Below are positions 52,639 through 61,817 of a DNA stretch of 64,000 nucleotides, piece by piece. The stretch comes from Flavobacterium yafengii. Its GTDB lineage: Bacteria; Bacteroidota; Bacteroidia; Flavobacteriales; Flavobacteriaceae. The position numbers and the translations under genes were made by a program. Positions within the stretch are counted from its first letter, which is position 1; the number at the start of each line of letters is the position of its first letter. The stretch spans positions 1,550,001-1,614,000 of the forward strand of contig NZ_JASCRY010000001.1 in the NCBI RefSeq assembly GCF_030010375.1, given 5' to 3'. The notes beneath the pieces are model-generated. The model was not told where the DNA came from. It did no database searches and was given only the letters and a program-made list of their open reading frames with translations.

Positions 52639-53427
52639 TTATAAATCATAAAAAATATCAGTAATAAAAACAGCAACAAAATCAATAATAAACAAAAGCA
52701 TTGAGGTAAAAACAACGGCAGAATTAGCCGCTAAACCTACACCTGCAGTTCCTTTTTTACAATAATATCCTTTAAAACAACCCACTAAACCGATAGCAAA
52801 ACCAAAAAAGAACGTTTTAATGGTTGCCGGGATTAAATCCCCAAATTCCAACGCATCAAAAACCTGATTATAATACAGTAAAAAAGAAACATTTCCTTTA
52901 ATGTTTTCTACTAAAAAAGAACCAAAAATGGCAATAGTATCTCCAAAAAAAACTAGAATAGGAAGCATGAAAGTAGTTGCTAATATGCGGGTTACCACTA
53001 AATACTTGAAAGGATTTGTACCGGAAACTTCCATGGCATCAATTTGTTCTGTAACTCTCATAGACCCTAATTCAGCTCCAATACCGGAACCAATACGGCC
53101 TGCACAAATTAAAGCCGTAATGATAGGTCCAATTTCCCTGATAAGAGAAATACTTACCATGGACGGCATCCAGGAAACGGCACCAAATTCCTGTAAAGTG
53201 GGACGCGATTGCAAAGTAAATACTAAGCCAATGATAAATCCTGTCACTGCAACAAGCAGCAAGGAACGATTTCCCATATAAAAACATTGTCTAAGAAACT
53301 CTTTGAATTCCGAAGGACTTTTAAAAGCTTCTTTAAAAAAACGACCGGCAAAATAGGAGAGTTCGCCAACTTCAAGTAAAAAACTTTTAAACAATTCGAT
53401 TATTTTAAAAATACTATTCATTAGCAA
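52639..53427 (-). CDS. Mla-type ABC transporter permease
   Basis: A 262-residue permease with five or six membrane segments. The MlaE family core is visible: FRQCFYMGNRSLLLVAVTGF, SRPTLQEFGAVSWMPSMVSISLIREIGPIITALICAGRIGSGIGAELGSMRVTEQIDAMEVSGTNPF (the E-Q-I-D-A region) and YYCKKGTAGVGLAANSAVVFTS. First gene of the operon. Met at 53421 is an alternative start. A TATATTTG box lies upstream. Confidence 0.93.
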   Translation of the reverse strand: MLMNSIFKIIELFKSFLLEVGELSYFAGRFFKEAFKSPSEFKEFLRQCFYMGNRSLLLVAVTGFIIGLVFTLQSRPTLQEFGAVSWMPSMVSISLIREIGPIITALICAGRIGSGIGAELGSMRVTEQIDAMEVSGTNPFKYLVVTRILATTFMLPILVFFGDTIAIFGSFLVENIKGNVSFLLYYNQVFDALEFGDLIPATIKTFFFGFAIGLVGCFKGYYCKKGTAGVGLAANSAVVFTSMLLFIIDFVAVFITDIFYDL

Positions 53428-53459
53428 ATGAATTAATTTTTAATAGAAAAAAAGCTACT

Positions 53460-53467
53460 CAAATATA
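53460..53467 (-). promoter_or_regulatory. Candidate -7 box (TATATTTG) for the Mla operon
   Basis: Minus-strand match to TAnnTTTG, 32 bases before the first operon gene. Confidence 0.35.
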
Positions 53468-53535
53468 GTATTATTGTGTTGATTTTCAGTTATTTTAAGC
53501 TATTTTTTTAGTGTTTTTATTGAAAAAATATAAAA

Positions 53536-53570
53536 AACAAACGCCATTCAAATTTTGAATGGCGTTTGTT
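53536..53570 (-). terminator. Terminator after the flotillin gene
   Basis: Arms 53536-53552 and 53554-53570 form a perfect 17-bp inverted repeat (the innermost bases make the loop), followed on the minus strand by T-rich sequence. It isolates the flotillin gene from the Mla operon. Confidence 0.85.
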
Positions 53571-53602
53571 GAACGTTTTATAAAAAACTATTGTACTACT
53601 GT

Positions 53603-55498
53603 TTATTCCTTCTCGTTTTTTGTATCCATCATTTCCATTAGTTTCATTCCAAGAAGGCCGCTGATAGGTCCATCAGAGCCATTATTTCCTGAGATTAAAA
53701 CATCAGGAATTACTTTGATTTTTCCTTTGCCAATCTCTTCAGTTATTTTGTATTTCGTGAAGTTATCACCACCCATTGCTGAGACTTGCAATTGATATGC
53801 TTCGGCAGTTGATTTACCAATAGCCATAATTTTTTCAGCTTCGGCAAGACCCGTTTTAGAAATTCTTTCGGCTTCGGCACTTGCAGTTAGTTTTGTCGCT
53901 TCTGCTTGTGCTCCAGCTCTTGCTTTAGTAGCTTCCGCTTCGGCATTGGCACGCATTTTTGTAGCTTCTGCCTCTGCATTTACATTTAATTTTAAACTGG
54001 TTGCATCTCCTTCTGCTTTTTTAACTGTTGCATCAGCAGTACGTTGTGCAATTTCAACACTTTGAGAAGCTTTTACGATTTCTTTTTGCATATCGGCAAT
54101 AGCAGTTTCTTTTTCCATTCCCTGACGTTGCTCCTGAGCCATTCTCTGTGTTTGATAGGTTTTTTGCTCTTCTTCGGCAATCTTCCTGTCAGTAAGCGTT
54201 TTCATTAAGGATTCCGGAGGTACAATATCTCCTATTAATGTATCAACAGCATTTACATTGTATTCATCAAGAACCACTTTGATATGATTTTTAGCAGATT
54301 CCTGACGCTCTTTTCTTGTTGATAAAAAGGATATTACATCACTTTCCTGAGCAGAGTTTCTAAAATAATTCCCAATTGTTGGTTCCAAAACCTGTGAAAC
54401 AAGATTGTTCATACTACCAAAACGGGCAATTACTTTTGGAGCTTCATTAGCGGGAACATGAATAATTTGTGAAACATCCAGATTAAAAGGGAAACCATCT
54501 TTTGAGCGAACCGTAATTGTGGATAAATTTTGATCTAAATTATGGGATTCACTACGTGCATCAGCCCAGTTCAACACTAGATTTGTTGTTGGAACAGGTT
54601 CTAATTTAGTAGTGTATTTGTTTAATGCATATTTTCCGGGACCCAGCGGCTCCATCCATACACCACGTTGCCCTTTTGAAACAATATTTCCATGTTTGAA
54701 AGTATCACCTGTTACATCCTGTCCGTCTTCGCCAATATAAGAAATCACAACCCCAACATATCCAATAGGTACGTCTGTCATAGGAGTTTGCTCTATTTGT
54801 ATCGCCCAAGTATTAATATAATAGGATCCGGCAAGCATAACCTGTGGTTGCAATCCACGATTTCCGCCATTTTTTAGAAATTGATCAAAATCTTGAAAGT
54901 TATTATGATTTTCAACAAATTTACCTGCAATTTGACCAATAGGAATTGGCTCACCATCCATAGCAGTAACAATCCCGACCATATTTTCTGAAATCACAAT
55001 TTGAGGAGACATTACCACTTCAAATAAAAACGTATTAATCCTGTAAGATCCAGTAGTTATAAAGGCAGATTGACGTCCTTTTTGTCCACCATTATTAAGA
55101 AATAAGGTAGCATCCTGAAAATTGTCGGAGTTCACTTTTTGTGCCAAAATTCTACCCGTTGGTATTTCGGCACCATCCTTACTTAAAAGTAAACCAATAT
55201 TGCCTTCAGGGATAATGGTAAATGGAGCCATTTCAACAGAAAATTGCCAAGGCCACATAGCCCAATATAACCCTGGAGCAAGTGTTTTTGCCTGAAAACC
55301 AGCTTCCCCTTTGGTAGCTATAATTCTGCCATCCGGTAAAGATTTTTCGGATCCAAAGAGGACGAATTTTTTGGTTACTAAACCAATTTTATCTTCAGGA
55401 ACGATTACCATTCCGAAGAAAACACGTAAAACGAATTTGTAAAGAATCAGGCATAAAATCAATACCAGTACCCACCAATAATCTGTAATTGTTGTCAT
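53603..55498 (-). CDS. SPFH/flotillin protein with four N-terminal repeats
   Basis: A 631-residue membrane-linked protein: one N-terminal membrane segment (about 8-30), then four related repeats of 60-74 residues (about 33-95, 97-168, 170-242, 244-303). Each begins with PExxxGLV or a close variant, and each ends in a GxYxxN-like strand (APGLYWAMWPW, TGSYRINTF, AGSYYINTW, GPGKYALNK). The SPFH core follows (about 304-440, with DGFPFNLDVSQIIHVP and LEPTIGNYFR), then an Ala/Glu-rich coiled coil (about 440-560) and a C-terminal region ending GLLGMKLMEMMD. SPFH proteins form large membrane-attached cages; the repeats recall those of vault protein. Confidence 0.9.
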   Translation of the reverse strand: MTTITDYWWVLVLILCLILYKFVLRVFFGMVIVPEDKIGLVTKKFVLFGSEKSLPDGRIIATKGEAGFQAKTLAPGLYWAMWPWQFSVEMAPFTIIPEGNIGLLLSKDGAEIPTGRILAQKVNSDNFQDATLFLNNGGQKGRQSAFITTGSYRINTFLFEVVMSPQIVISENMVGIVTAMDGEPIPIGQIAGKFVENHNNFQDFDQFLKNGGNRGLQPQVMLAGSYYINTWAIQIEQTPMTDVPIGYVGVVISYIGEDGQDVTGDTFKHGNIVSKGQRGVWMEPLGPGKYALNKYTTKLEPVPTTNLVLNWADARSESHNLDQNLSTITVRSKDGFPFNLDVSQIIHVPANEAPKVIARFGSMNNLVSQVLEPTIGNYFRNSAQESDVISFLSTRKERQESAKNHIKVVLDEYNVNAVDTLIGDIVPPESLMKTLTDRKIAEEEQKTYQTQRMAQEQRQGMEKETAIADMQKEIVKASQSVEIAQRTADATVKKAEGDATSLKLNVNAEAEATKMRANAEAEATKARAGAQAEATKLTASAEAERISKTGLAEAEKIMAIGKSTAEAYQLQVSAMGGDNFTKYKITEEIGKGKIKVIPDVLISGNNGSDGPISGLLGMKLMEMMDTKNEKE

Positions 55499-55848
55499 AT
55501 TATATAAATTAGAATTGTAAAATTAAGGCAATTTTTAGTGTTAATTCTAAAAATTAAAATAATTAACGTTTGAATAATCTTACTAAATTTATATAAAAAA
55601 ATATGGCTTTTAATAATGTAAACAGGCTCTTTAAGACCCGATTAATTTTGAACTAATCAAAAGTTGGCATTTTGAATATTAACACTTTTAGCAATGTTTT
55701 TTTTGCTCATAAATTTATCCGCAACTAATACGAATTAATTATTTCAGTCACGAATTCCAATTTTAATTTTAAAAAAAATTAGTGGTTAACTTTTTCAACG
55801 CGTTTGCGTCCTGTAAATTTGGTCCCGTTTGTGAACAGTAATATTGTT
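55499..55848. other. 350-bp intergenic region
   Basis: AT-rich region between the P-type ATPase 3' end and the flotillin start. I see no gene, no convincing hairpin and no -33/-7 pair; the flotillin promoter must be here but is not identifiable by eye. Confidence 0.5.
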
Positions 55849-58452
55849 TTAAAACAGAACATGGAAGTTAGTATTACGTCTGTTTTTAAGCCACTTCTCT
55901 ATTTCACCAGACCAAAATACAATGCTTGATGCTGCTAAGGTTAGTCCTAATTCATTTAAAGATAAAGGTTGGGTTTTAAAAATTTCATTAAAGAAAGGCA
56001 TGTAAATAACCATGAACTGAAGGGCAATAGTTATCAATAGTGCACCAACCATAGGTTTATTAGAAAAAAATCCAATTTTGAATATAGATTCACGCCCGGA
56101 ACGAATGACCATTACATGTCCCAATTGGCTAAAACAAAGTACCGTAAAAGCCATCGTTTGCCAATGTGTATTGGTATTATAGATAGCATACGCCTGCATT
56201 CCTATGGTAACGCAGCCCATCAAAAAACCAACCCATAAAATGTGGAAAGCCATACCATTTGAAAAAATATTTTTCTTCGGATTTCTGGGTGGTCGTTTCA
56301 TGATATTTGTTTCAGATGGCTCTGAAGCTAGTGCTAATCCGGGCAAACCATCCGTAACCAGATTAATCCATAGGATGTGAATTGCCAATAGCGGAATGGG
56401 CAAGCCAAAGAATGGCGCTAAAAAAATGGCCCATATTTCGCCGGAGTTTCCTGTCATAATGTATTTGATAAATTTTAGGATGTTATCAAATATTTTTCTG
56501 CCGTGTTTAACGGCGATAATAATGGTCGCAAAGTTATCATCGAGTAAAATCATGTGGGAAGCTTCTTTAGAAACTTCGGTTCCGTTGATTCCCATTGCAA
56601 TACCAATATCAGCATTTTTTAGAGCCGGAGCATCATTTACACCGTCGCCAGTCATTGCCACAAAATGATTTTTGGATTGTAATGCATTAATGATTCTTAG
56701 TTTCTGTTCCGGATTTACACGGGCATACACTTTTACCTTTTCGACAATTTTTATAAACTCACTTTGTGTTAATGCAGTTAGTTCTGAACCCGTTAAAACA
56801 AGGTCGTCATCCGTGACAATAATACCTAATTTTTCGGCAATTGCTTTGGCGGTCAGCTTGTGGTCACCCGTAATCATTACCGGAATAATACCAGCTTCCT
56901 TACATTCAGAAACTGCCTGTTTTGCCTCTTCTCGTGGTGGATCAATCATGCCTACAAACCCAATAAGTGTTAACTCATTTTCTATCAAATTAGCATCTGA
57001 AGTATCCGGTAAGGACGAAAGTGTTTTCATTGCGTACCCCAAAACCCGATATCCTTTTTCTGCCATTTCGTTGACTTTACGTTCAAATTCAGGAATAAGT
57101 GATTTTTGATTGTCATTCAGTTTGTGAAACAATACATCGACAGCCCCTTTTGTAATCACGATGATTTCATCATTAGAATTTTGGGTTTGGTGAATTGTAG
57201 TCATGCATTTTCTTTTAGAATCGAAAGGCAACTCTCCAATTCGAGGTAATTTTAGTTCTAAATCAGAGCGATTCAAATTTTTATCGGATGCATATTGTAC
57301 CAACGCCAACTCCGTTGAATCTCCCAACCATTTTCCGTTTTCATCTTTTGTAACATCATTATTTAAAGCGATAGCATGTAGCAATATGTTTTTTTCTTTA
57401 AAAATAGTCTTATACTTTGTATCTGAAGTTTCAAAAATTTCCTGCACCGTCATTTTATTCAACGTAAGAGTTCCTGTTTTATCTGAACAGATGTAGGTCA
57501 CGGAACCCAAAGTTTCTACCGCCGGTAATTTTCGAATAAGCGCATTATTTTTAGCTAATTTTTTGGCACCAAAAGCAAGAGCAATCGTGACTAGTGCAGG
57601 TAAAGCTTCAGGAATGGCAGCTACAGCTAGTGAAATAGAAGTAATCAGCATTGTCAAAACAGATTCTCCCCGCAACCATCCGATACAGAAAATTATAGCG
57701 CAGATAAAAAGTATAATCACTGATAATCGTTTGCCAAAAGCAGACAGTCTTTTTTGTAAAGGTGTTGAGGTTTCATCGGTTTGAATCATTTTTGCGATAT
57801 GTCCAAGCTCAGTATGCATTCCTGTTGCCACAACATAAGCTAAGGCCCGACCATTGGTAACAGAAGTTCCTTTATAGCCCATATTGGTCTGGTCGCCAAG
57901 AGCATAATTTCCTTCGGGAAGTTCCTCTGTATTTTTTTCTACATTATTTGATTCACCGGTAAGTGCTGATTCGTCTACTTTTATTTGATGGGTTTCAAAA
58001 AAACGGATGTCCGCAGGAATAACATTTCCCGCTTCGAGTACCACGACATCTCCAGGGACAATATTCGAAGCAGGAAGGTCAATCATTTTTCCTTCGCGTA
58101 AAATACGGGCATGGTTTGCTGCCATATTCTTTAATGCTTCCATTGCTTTTTCTGCCCGATACTCTTGGATGAACCCCACTGCTGCATTAATAATAATGAT
58201 AGCAAGAATAATTATGGTATCTGTAAAATCTCCTATTATGCCTGAAATAATTGCGGCTGCAATAAGAATGAGAATCATGAAATCTGATAACTGAGAAAGC
58301 ACCATCTGTAGAATTGTCTTCTTCTTTTTATCTTCAATTTGATTTTTCCCATGTTCACACAAGCGTTCTGTCGCCGTAATATCATCAATACCGGATGGAG
58401 TTGTATTTAGCAACTGTGTTATTTCTGATAGCGGTAGTAAATGCCAGTTCAT
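55849..58452 (-). CDS. P2-type cation-transporting ATPase (Ca2+ type)
   Basis: An 867-residue P-type ATPase of the SERCA/PMCA-like group. Visible are the N-terminal cation-ATPase segment, TGES in VDESALTGESNNVEK, PEALPALVTIALAFGAKKLAKNNALIRKLPAVETLG, the phosphorylation site DKTGTLT, KGAVDVLF, MITGDHKLTAKAIA and TGDGVNDAPALKNADIGIAMG, and four C-terminal helices with LWINLVTDGLPGLALA. Likely exports Ca2+ or a related ion. Last gene of the YceI-CbpA-CbpM-ATPase run. Confidence 0.92.
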   Translation of the reverse strand: MNWHLLPLSEITQLLNTTPSGIDDITATERLCEHGKNQIEDKKKKTILQMVLSQLSDFMILILIAAAIISGIIGDFTDTIIILAIIIINAAVGFIQEYRAEKAMEALKNMAANHARILREGKMIDLPASNIVPGDVVVLEAGNVIPADIRFFETHQIKVDESALTGESNNVEKNTEELPEGNYALGDQTNMGYKGTSVTNGRALAYVVATGMHTELGHIAKMIQTDETSTPLQKRLSAFGKRLSVIILFICAIIFCIGWLRGESVLTMLITSISLAVAAIPEALPALVTIALAFGAKKLAKNNALIRKLPAVETLGSVTYICSDKTGTLTLNKMTVQEIFETSDTKYKTIFKEKNILLHAIALNNDVTKDENGKWLGDSTELALVQYASDKNLNRSDLELKLPRIGELPFDSKRKCMTTIHQTQNSNDEIIVITKGAVDVLFHKLNDNQKSLIPEFERKVNEMAEKGYRVLGYAMKTLSSLPDTSDANLIENELTLIGFVGMIDPPREEAKQAVSECKEAGIIPVMITGDHKLTAKAIAEKLGIIVTDDDLVLTGSELTALTQSEFIKIVEKVKVYARVNPEQKLRIINALQSKNHFVAMTGDGVNDAPALKNADIGIAMGINGTEVSKEASHMILLDDNFATIIIAVKHGRKIFDNILKFIKYIMTGNSGEIWAIFLAPFFGLPIPLLAIHILWINLVTDGLPGLALASEPSETNIMKRPPRNPKKNIFSNGMAFHILWVGFLMGCVTIGMQAYAIYNTNTHWQTMAFTVLCFSQLGHVMVIRSGRESIFKIGFFSNKPMVGALLITIALQFMVIYMPFFNEIFKTQPLSLNELGLTLAASSIVFWSGEIEKWLKNRRNTNFHVLF

Positions 58453-58501
58453 ATTTTTTACTTTTTATATTCAGTAAAAAGAATATTGGGATTATCAAAT
58501 C

Positions 58502-58795
58502 TCAACTTTCATACAAACGCAATCTGTTTTTAGTGGAAACAAGCTCATTTTGCAAAGCATCAATTTTTTGTAATAGATTAAACACCACATCAATTCCCTC
58601 GGTATTAATATCTAATTCCTGATGAATTCGTATCATTTTCTCTATTTCATAGATGGCATCCGGATGGATATATTGTGTTTCTTCGATTGTTTTTATTTCG
58701 AGCAAACCCATTTCGTTGAGGTTGTCAAAAAAGGAGAGTTCCACTTTATAATGAATGCATAATGCAGGTAGCGGTATGAGGCTTTCTATGTTCAT
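58502..58795 (-). CDS. cbpM: Chaperone modulator CbpM-like protein
   Basis: A 97-residue MerR/CbpM-like protein following the CbpA gene. Segments [47 protein letters not shown] and [19 protein letters not shown] match the CbpM pattern of an N-terminal helix-turn-helix-like part and C-terminal coiled coil. In E. coli CbpM binds the J-domain of CbpA and inhibits it. Its ATG overlaps the CbpA stop by 4 bases. Confidence 0.85.
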   Translation of the reverse strand: MNIESLIPLPALCIHYKVELSFFDNLNEMGLLEIKTIEETQYIHPDAIYEIEKMIRIHQELDINTEGIDVVFNLLQKIDALQNELVSTKNRLRLYES

Positions 58796-59691
58796 GACGT
58801 TCTTAACTTTGCGAGTTCCGTAAATAATTCTTTTTCTTTTTCAGTAATATTTGTGGGTATTTGTACTTGATAGGTAATGTATAAATCTCCAAATTCTCCT
58901 TCCTTTTTATAAACTGGAAATCCTTTTCCTTTCAGTTTTACTTTTGTTCCGTTTTGGGTTCCGGGTTTTACGGTTAGTTTTACTTTTCCGTCAAAAGTAT
59001 CTGCGGTGATATCGCCTCCCAATATGGCAGTATATAAATCTAAGGAAACAGTGGAGTAGAGGTTGTGCTTGTCTAACTTAAAGTTGGTATGGTTTTCAAT
59101 AGTGAAAGTGATGTACAAATCTCCTTTTGGGCCACCGCCAGCGCCTTCACCACCAAGTCCGCTAATTTTTATTTGTTGGCCATTTTCAACTCCGGCAGGA
59201 ATGGTAATTCGAATGTTTTTACCGTTAATTGTCAAGGTACGTTTGTGGGTGGTGTATACGTCTTTTAGGTCCAGATGCAATTCAGCATTAAAATCCTGCC
59301 CCTTGAACTGTGTACTGCGACGACCTCCACTTCCTGAGGAGCGACCTCCAAACATAGATTCAAAAAAATCTGAAAAATCGCCGCCTCCGCTGAATCCGCC
59401 AAAACCCTCCTGTTGACCGCCTCTATGATACTGCTGCTGTTGTTTTGATTTCTCAAATCCCTCAGCATGCTGCCAGTTTTCACCGTAGTCATCATATTTT
59501 TTACGATTCTCGGCATGGCTCAATACTTCATTGGCCTCATTGATTTCCTTGAATTTTCTTTCGGCTTCCTTATCGTTGGGATTTAAGTCGGGATGGTATT
59601 TACGAGCCAGTTTACGATAGGCCTTTTTAATCTCGGCTTCCGTTGCTTTTTTGTCTACTTCTAGAATCTTGTAATAGTCTATAAATGCCAT
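58792..59691 (-). CDS. cbpA: DnaJ-class co-chaperone CbpA
   Basis: A 299-residue J-protein: J-domain (about 4-70) with the HPD motif in RKYHPDLNP, a Gly/Phe-rich linker (about 75-130, [13 protein letters not shown]), and two beta-rich C-terminal client domains ([19 protein letters not shown] ... [15 protein letters not shown]). There is no zinc-finger region, so it is CbpA-type, not DnaJ. It recruits clients to DnaK. CbpM next door is its usual regulator. Confidence 0.92.
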   Translation of the reverse strand: MAFIDYYKILEVDKKATEAEIKKAYRKLARKYHPDLNPNDKEAERKFKEINEANEVLSHAENRKKYDDYGENWQHAEGFEKSKQQQQYHRGGQQEGFGGFSGGGDFSDFFESMFGGRSSGSGGRRSTQFKGQDFNAELHLDLKDVYTTHKRTLTINGKNIRITIPAGVENGQQIKISGLGGEGAGGGPKGDLYITFTIENHTNFKLDKHNLYSTVSLDLYTAILGGDITADTFDGKVKLTVKPGTQNGTKVKLKGKGFPVYKKEGEFGDLYITYQVQIPTNITEKEKELFTELAKLRTS

Positions 59692-59739
59692 CTGGATTGG
59701 TTTTTATATAATGTCTGGGCTGTATTATTAACAAAGGAT

Positions 59740-60312
59740 TTATTGTTTAATAAACTCACAATCGGCTTTAATTTTTACTTCGTCGCTAATCATTTTCGAA
59801 GGGAATTTAGAACCTACATTAAATTCAGAACGCTTTAAAATTCCACTAAACTGGAACCCGGCAGTAATTGCTTTTGATTGTTCATTCACTATAGTTCCTC
59901 TGTACCACATAGTAATTATTGCCGGTTTTGTTATTCCATGTAATGTGAGTGTACCTATTAGTTTGTATTTATCCTTTCCAATTTTTTTTATGGACATGCT
60001 TTTAAAAGTCATTTTTGGATATTTTTCTACGTCAAAGAAATCGGCACTTCGCAAATGATTATCCCGCATTTCGACTTCGGTGTCAATAGAGGCAACATCA
60101 GTCGAAAGTTCAAATACAGCATCACTAAAATCCGTTTTGTTAGTTGTTGCGGTTATCTCAAATTTTTTGAATAATCCCGCTATATCCGAAATACCATGAT
60201 GCACGGTGCTAAAAGTAAGTTTTGAGTGCATTGGATCTGCTTTCCATGTTGTTTGTGCCAGCAGAAAAGTAGATAAAAACAGTGTTGCGATGATGGTTGT
60301 TATTTTTTTCAT
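59740..60312 (-). CDS. YceI family exported protein
   Basis: A 190-residue lipocalin-like protein with a signal peptide (MKKITTIIATLFLSTFLLAQ). The family opens with TTWKADPMHSKLTFSTVHHGISDIAGLFKKFE, followed by VASIDTEVEMRDNHLRSADFFDVEKYPKMTFKS and the closing GSKFPSKMISDEVKIKADCEF. YceI proteins bind isoprenoids in the periplasm and respond to stress or alkaline pH. First gene of the YceI-CbpA-CbpM-ATPase run; its 5' region is separated from the retron by a terminator. Confidence 0.92.
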   Translation of the reverse strand: MKKITTIIATLFLSTFLLAQTTWKADPMHSKLTFSTVHHGISDIAGLFKKFEITATTNKTDFSDAVFELSTDVASIDTEVEMRDNHLRSADFFDVEKYPKMTFKSMSIKKIGKDKYKLIGTLTLHGITKPAIITMWYRGTIVNEQSKAITAGFQFSGILKRSEFNVGSKFPSKMISDEVKIKADCEFIKQ

Positions 60313-60510
60313 GAGGTATTATTTTTTAATTATTTGATAGGTTTTAAAGACGTCCGGAGTTTGTAATCTTGCTTTTATCAATATCAATATGCATGAAAAA
60401 GACAGCACAAATGATTGTGGTTTTTAGACATTTTTATCTATCAAATTTAATTAATTTTAAGGTATTAAAATAGTAATAAATAGCTTTATTTCAGATGGTT
60501 ATAAAAATAT

Positions 60511-60534
60511 AAAAAACTCTAAAATGAGTTTTTT
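60511..60534 (-). terminator. Terminator after the retron reverse transcriptase
   Basis: A perfect 9-bp stem (60511-60519 with 60526-60534), 6-nt loop and T-rich flank on the minus strand, 36 bases after the RT stop. It separates the retron from yceI. Confidence 0.7.
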
Positions 60535-60569
60535 AAGGAACAGTGCTGCACAAGAATTTTTTTCAATCC

Positions 60570-61631
60570 TTATATTGGTATTAATTCGTCCTCCATAGCT
60601 TTTAAATCCTGTTTCTTTTTTAGGTCTTTCAATATAGATTTGTATTCTAAAAACTCGATGTCTTTTGGGTTTATTTGTAACACAAAATTGATTTTCCCTA
60701 ACAAATGTTCGAGATAATTTTTTTGGTTAATTTCTTTGTATTCGCGGTGCTCCTCGAAACCAAATTTCTTGATATAATACATGGCTTGTCTTAAATCATT
60801 GCGTTTGTGAAATACCACCTGCGGTTTTTCATTTACAACAATCCCTGTAACGGTTTGACGGGTATTAGACGTCATGAGTTTAGTCTTGTTTTTATTAATG
60901 CGAAGGTTTAATTTTTCAACAGTTTCAATTACTTTATGAAGCAATTTATTTTCATCAAAATCCCCTGAAAAACTCATGTCGTCAGCATAACGGGTATATC
61001 TTATTTTATGTAATTTACAGTAAGCGGCAATCTCGGCATCGGCATCTTTAAAAATTAAATTCGAAAGATACGGACTTGTTGGTGCGCCTTGAGGCAAAGT
61101 TTTGTCTCGGGTACATAATTTGGATAGCAATCTCGATACCATCTTAGAATAGCCCAATTGATGAAACTCTTTTTCAACTAATCCGATAGTAAGTGATTGA
61201 AAGAAGTTTTCTAAATCCAATGTAAATACTTTAGGTTGATTTTTATGAAATTTCAGGTTTTCTATAAGACTTACATTGGTTTTGTATGCTTTCGCAAAAG
61301 GGCTGATGGGAACTTTATTGAGAATATTTCTCAAAATCCAGATTTGGATTTCTTTCAAGCTAGGAAGCGGTTCAGAAATAAGTCGCTTTGTTCCATTTTT
61401 TTTTAAAATCTCAAAATCACGATAAAAATAGCGGGGATAAACAGCTGCTTTTTTTAAATATTCTTTTTTGTATCCTACCAAAAGAGATAAATGGCTTGGA
61501 TTGTAAATAACCGGTACGTCATTAGAAAATAAAACTTCGGCATAATCCAGACAGCGTTGAATATTTGGCAAGGAATAGCCAATTTTATGGGCTTTATCTG
61601 TAAAGGTATCTTTGTAATGTGCAAAATCCAT
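60570..61631 (-). CDS. Retron reverse transcriptase
   Basis: A 353-residue RNA-directed DNA polymerase. The motifs run in order: KKNGTKRLISEPLPSLKEIQ (about 77-96), a retron region X match N-L-K-F-H (125-129, family NAxxH), LDLENFFQSL, LPQGAPTSPYLSNLIF (179-194), the catalytic RYADDMSFSG (214-223) and the region Y motif VTG (261-263) followed by a basic thumb. There is no maturase, endonuclease or other fused domain, and no group II intron RNA parts. It uses the adjacent RNA (61638-61804) as primer and template for msDNA. a2 ends 6 bases before its ATG. Retrons are antiphage defence units, normally with a toxic effector; none is recognisable here. Confidence 0.93.
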   Translation of the reverse strand: MDFAHYKDTFTDKAHKIGYSLPNIQRCLDYAEVLFSNDVPVIYNPSHLSLLVGYKKEYLKKAAVYPRYFYRDFEILKKNGTKRLISEPLPSLKEIQIWILRNILNKVPISPFAKAYKTNVSLIENLKFHKNQPKVFTLDLENFFQSLTIGLVEKEFHQLGYSKMVSRLLSKLCTRDKTLPQGAPTSPYLSNLIFKDADAEIAAYCKLHKIRYTRYADDMSFSGDFDENKLLHKVIETVEKLNLRINKNKTKLMTSNTRQTVTGIVVNEKPQVVFHKRNDLRQAMYYIKKFGFEEHREYKEINQKNYLEHLLGKINFVLQINPKDIEFLEYKSILKDLKKKQDLKAMEDELIPI

Positions 61632-61637
61632 AGCGTT

Positions 61638-61804
61638 GAAATCGTTAATGGAGTAGGGACTATTCTGTCCCTAACCCCGATTAAGAATACCGGTTTAAAA
61701 GTTCGGAGCTCTGCGGAGAATCTTTTAAACCTGGTGCTTGAAAGAACATTCAATTACAGAGCAGTGACTCACGGCTCCGATGTTAACCTGGGCTAACAAA
61801 TTTC
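61638..61804 (-). ncRNA. Retron msr-msd RNA
   Basis: Read on the minus strand, this 167-nt RNA begins with a1 GAAATTTGTTA (61794-61804), which pairs with a2 TAACGATTTC (61638-61647) with one bulge and one wobble. The branch-site-type TTAGC overlaps the end of a1, placing the candidate branch G at 61793, as in known retrons such as Ec86. Next come two small msr hairpins (61759-61777, stem GAGC/GCTC; 61738-61753, stem TTGAA/TTCAA), then msd-like hairpins: a perfect 10-bp stem with an inner 3-bp extension (61692-61731), and a perfect 7-bp stem (61654-61673). The exact msr/msd border and cDNA length cannot be read by eye. Confidence 0.8.
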
Positions 61805-61817
61805 TTTGAGAAATGAA

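Noticed and set aside
55499..55848. AT-rich region as a replication origin
   Set aside because: No DnaA-box cluster and no dnaA, dnaN or related gene nearby.
56672..57109. 145-residue plus-strand ORF
   Set aside because: Antisense shadow of the P-type ATPase.
59740..60312. YceI as the retron effector
   Set aside because: A 257-bp gap with a terminator lies between, and YceI is the first gene of the CbpA operon with its own signal peptide and family role.
60570..61631. The RT as a group II intron maturase or phage DGR reverse transcriptase
   Set aside because: It has no maturase or endonuclease domain, no intron domain V/VI around it and no template/variable repeats; the a1/a2 RNA and VTG motif fit a retron.
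61557..61796. 79-residue plus-strand ORF over the retron RNA
   Set aside because: It is antisense to the RT start and the structured RNA and has no recognisable domain.
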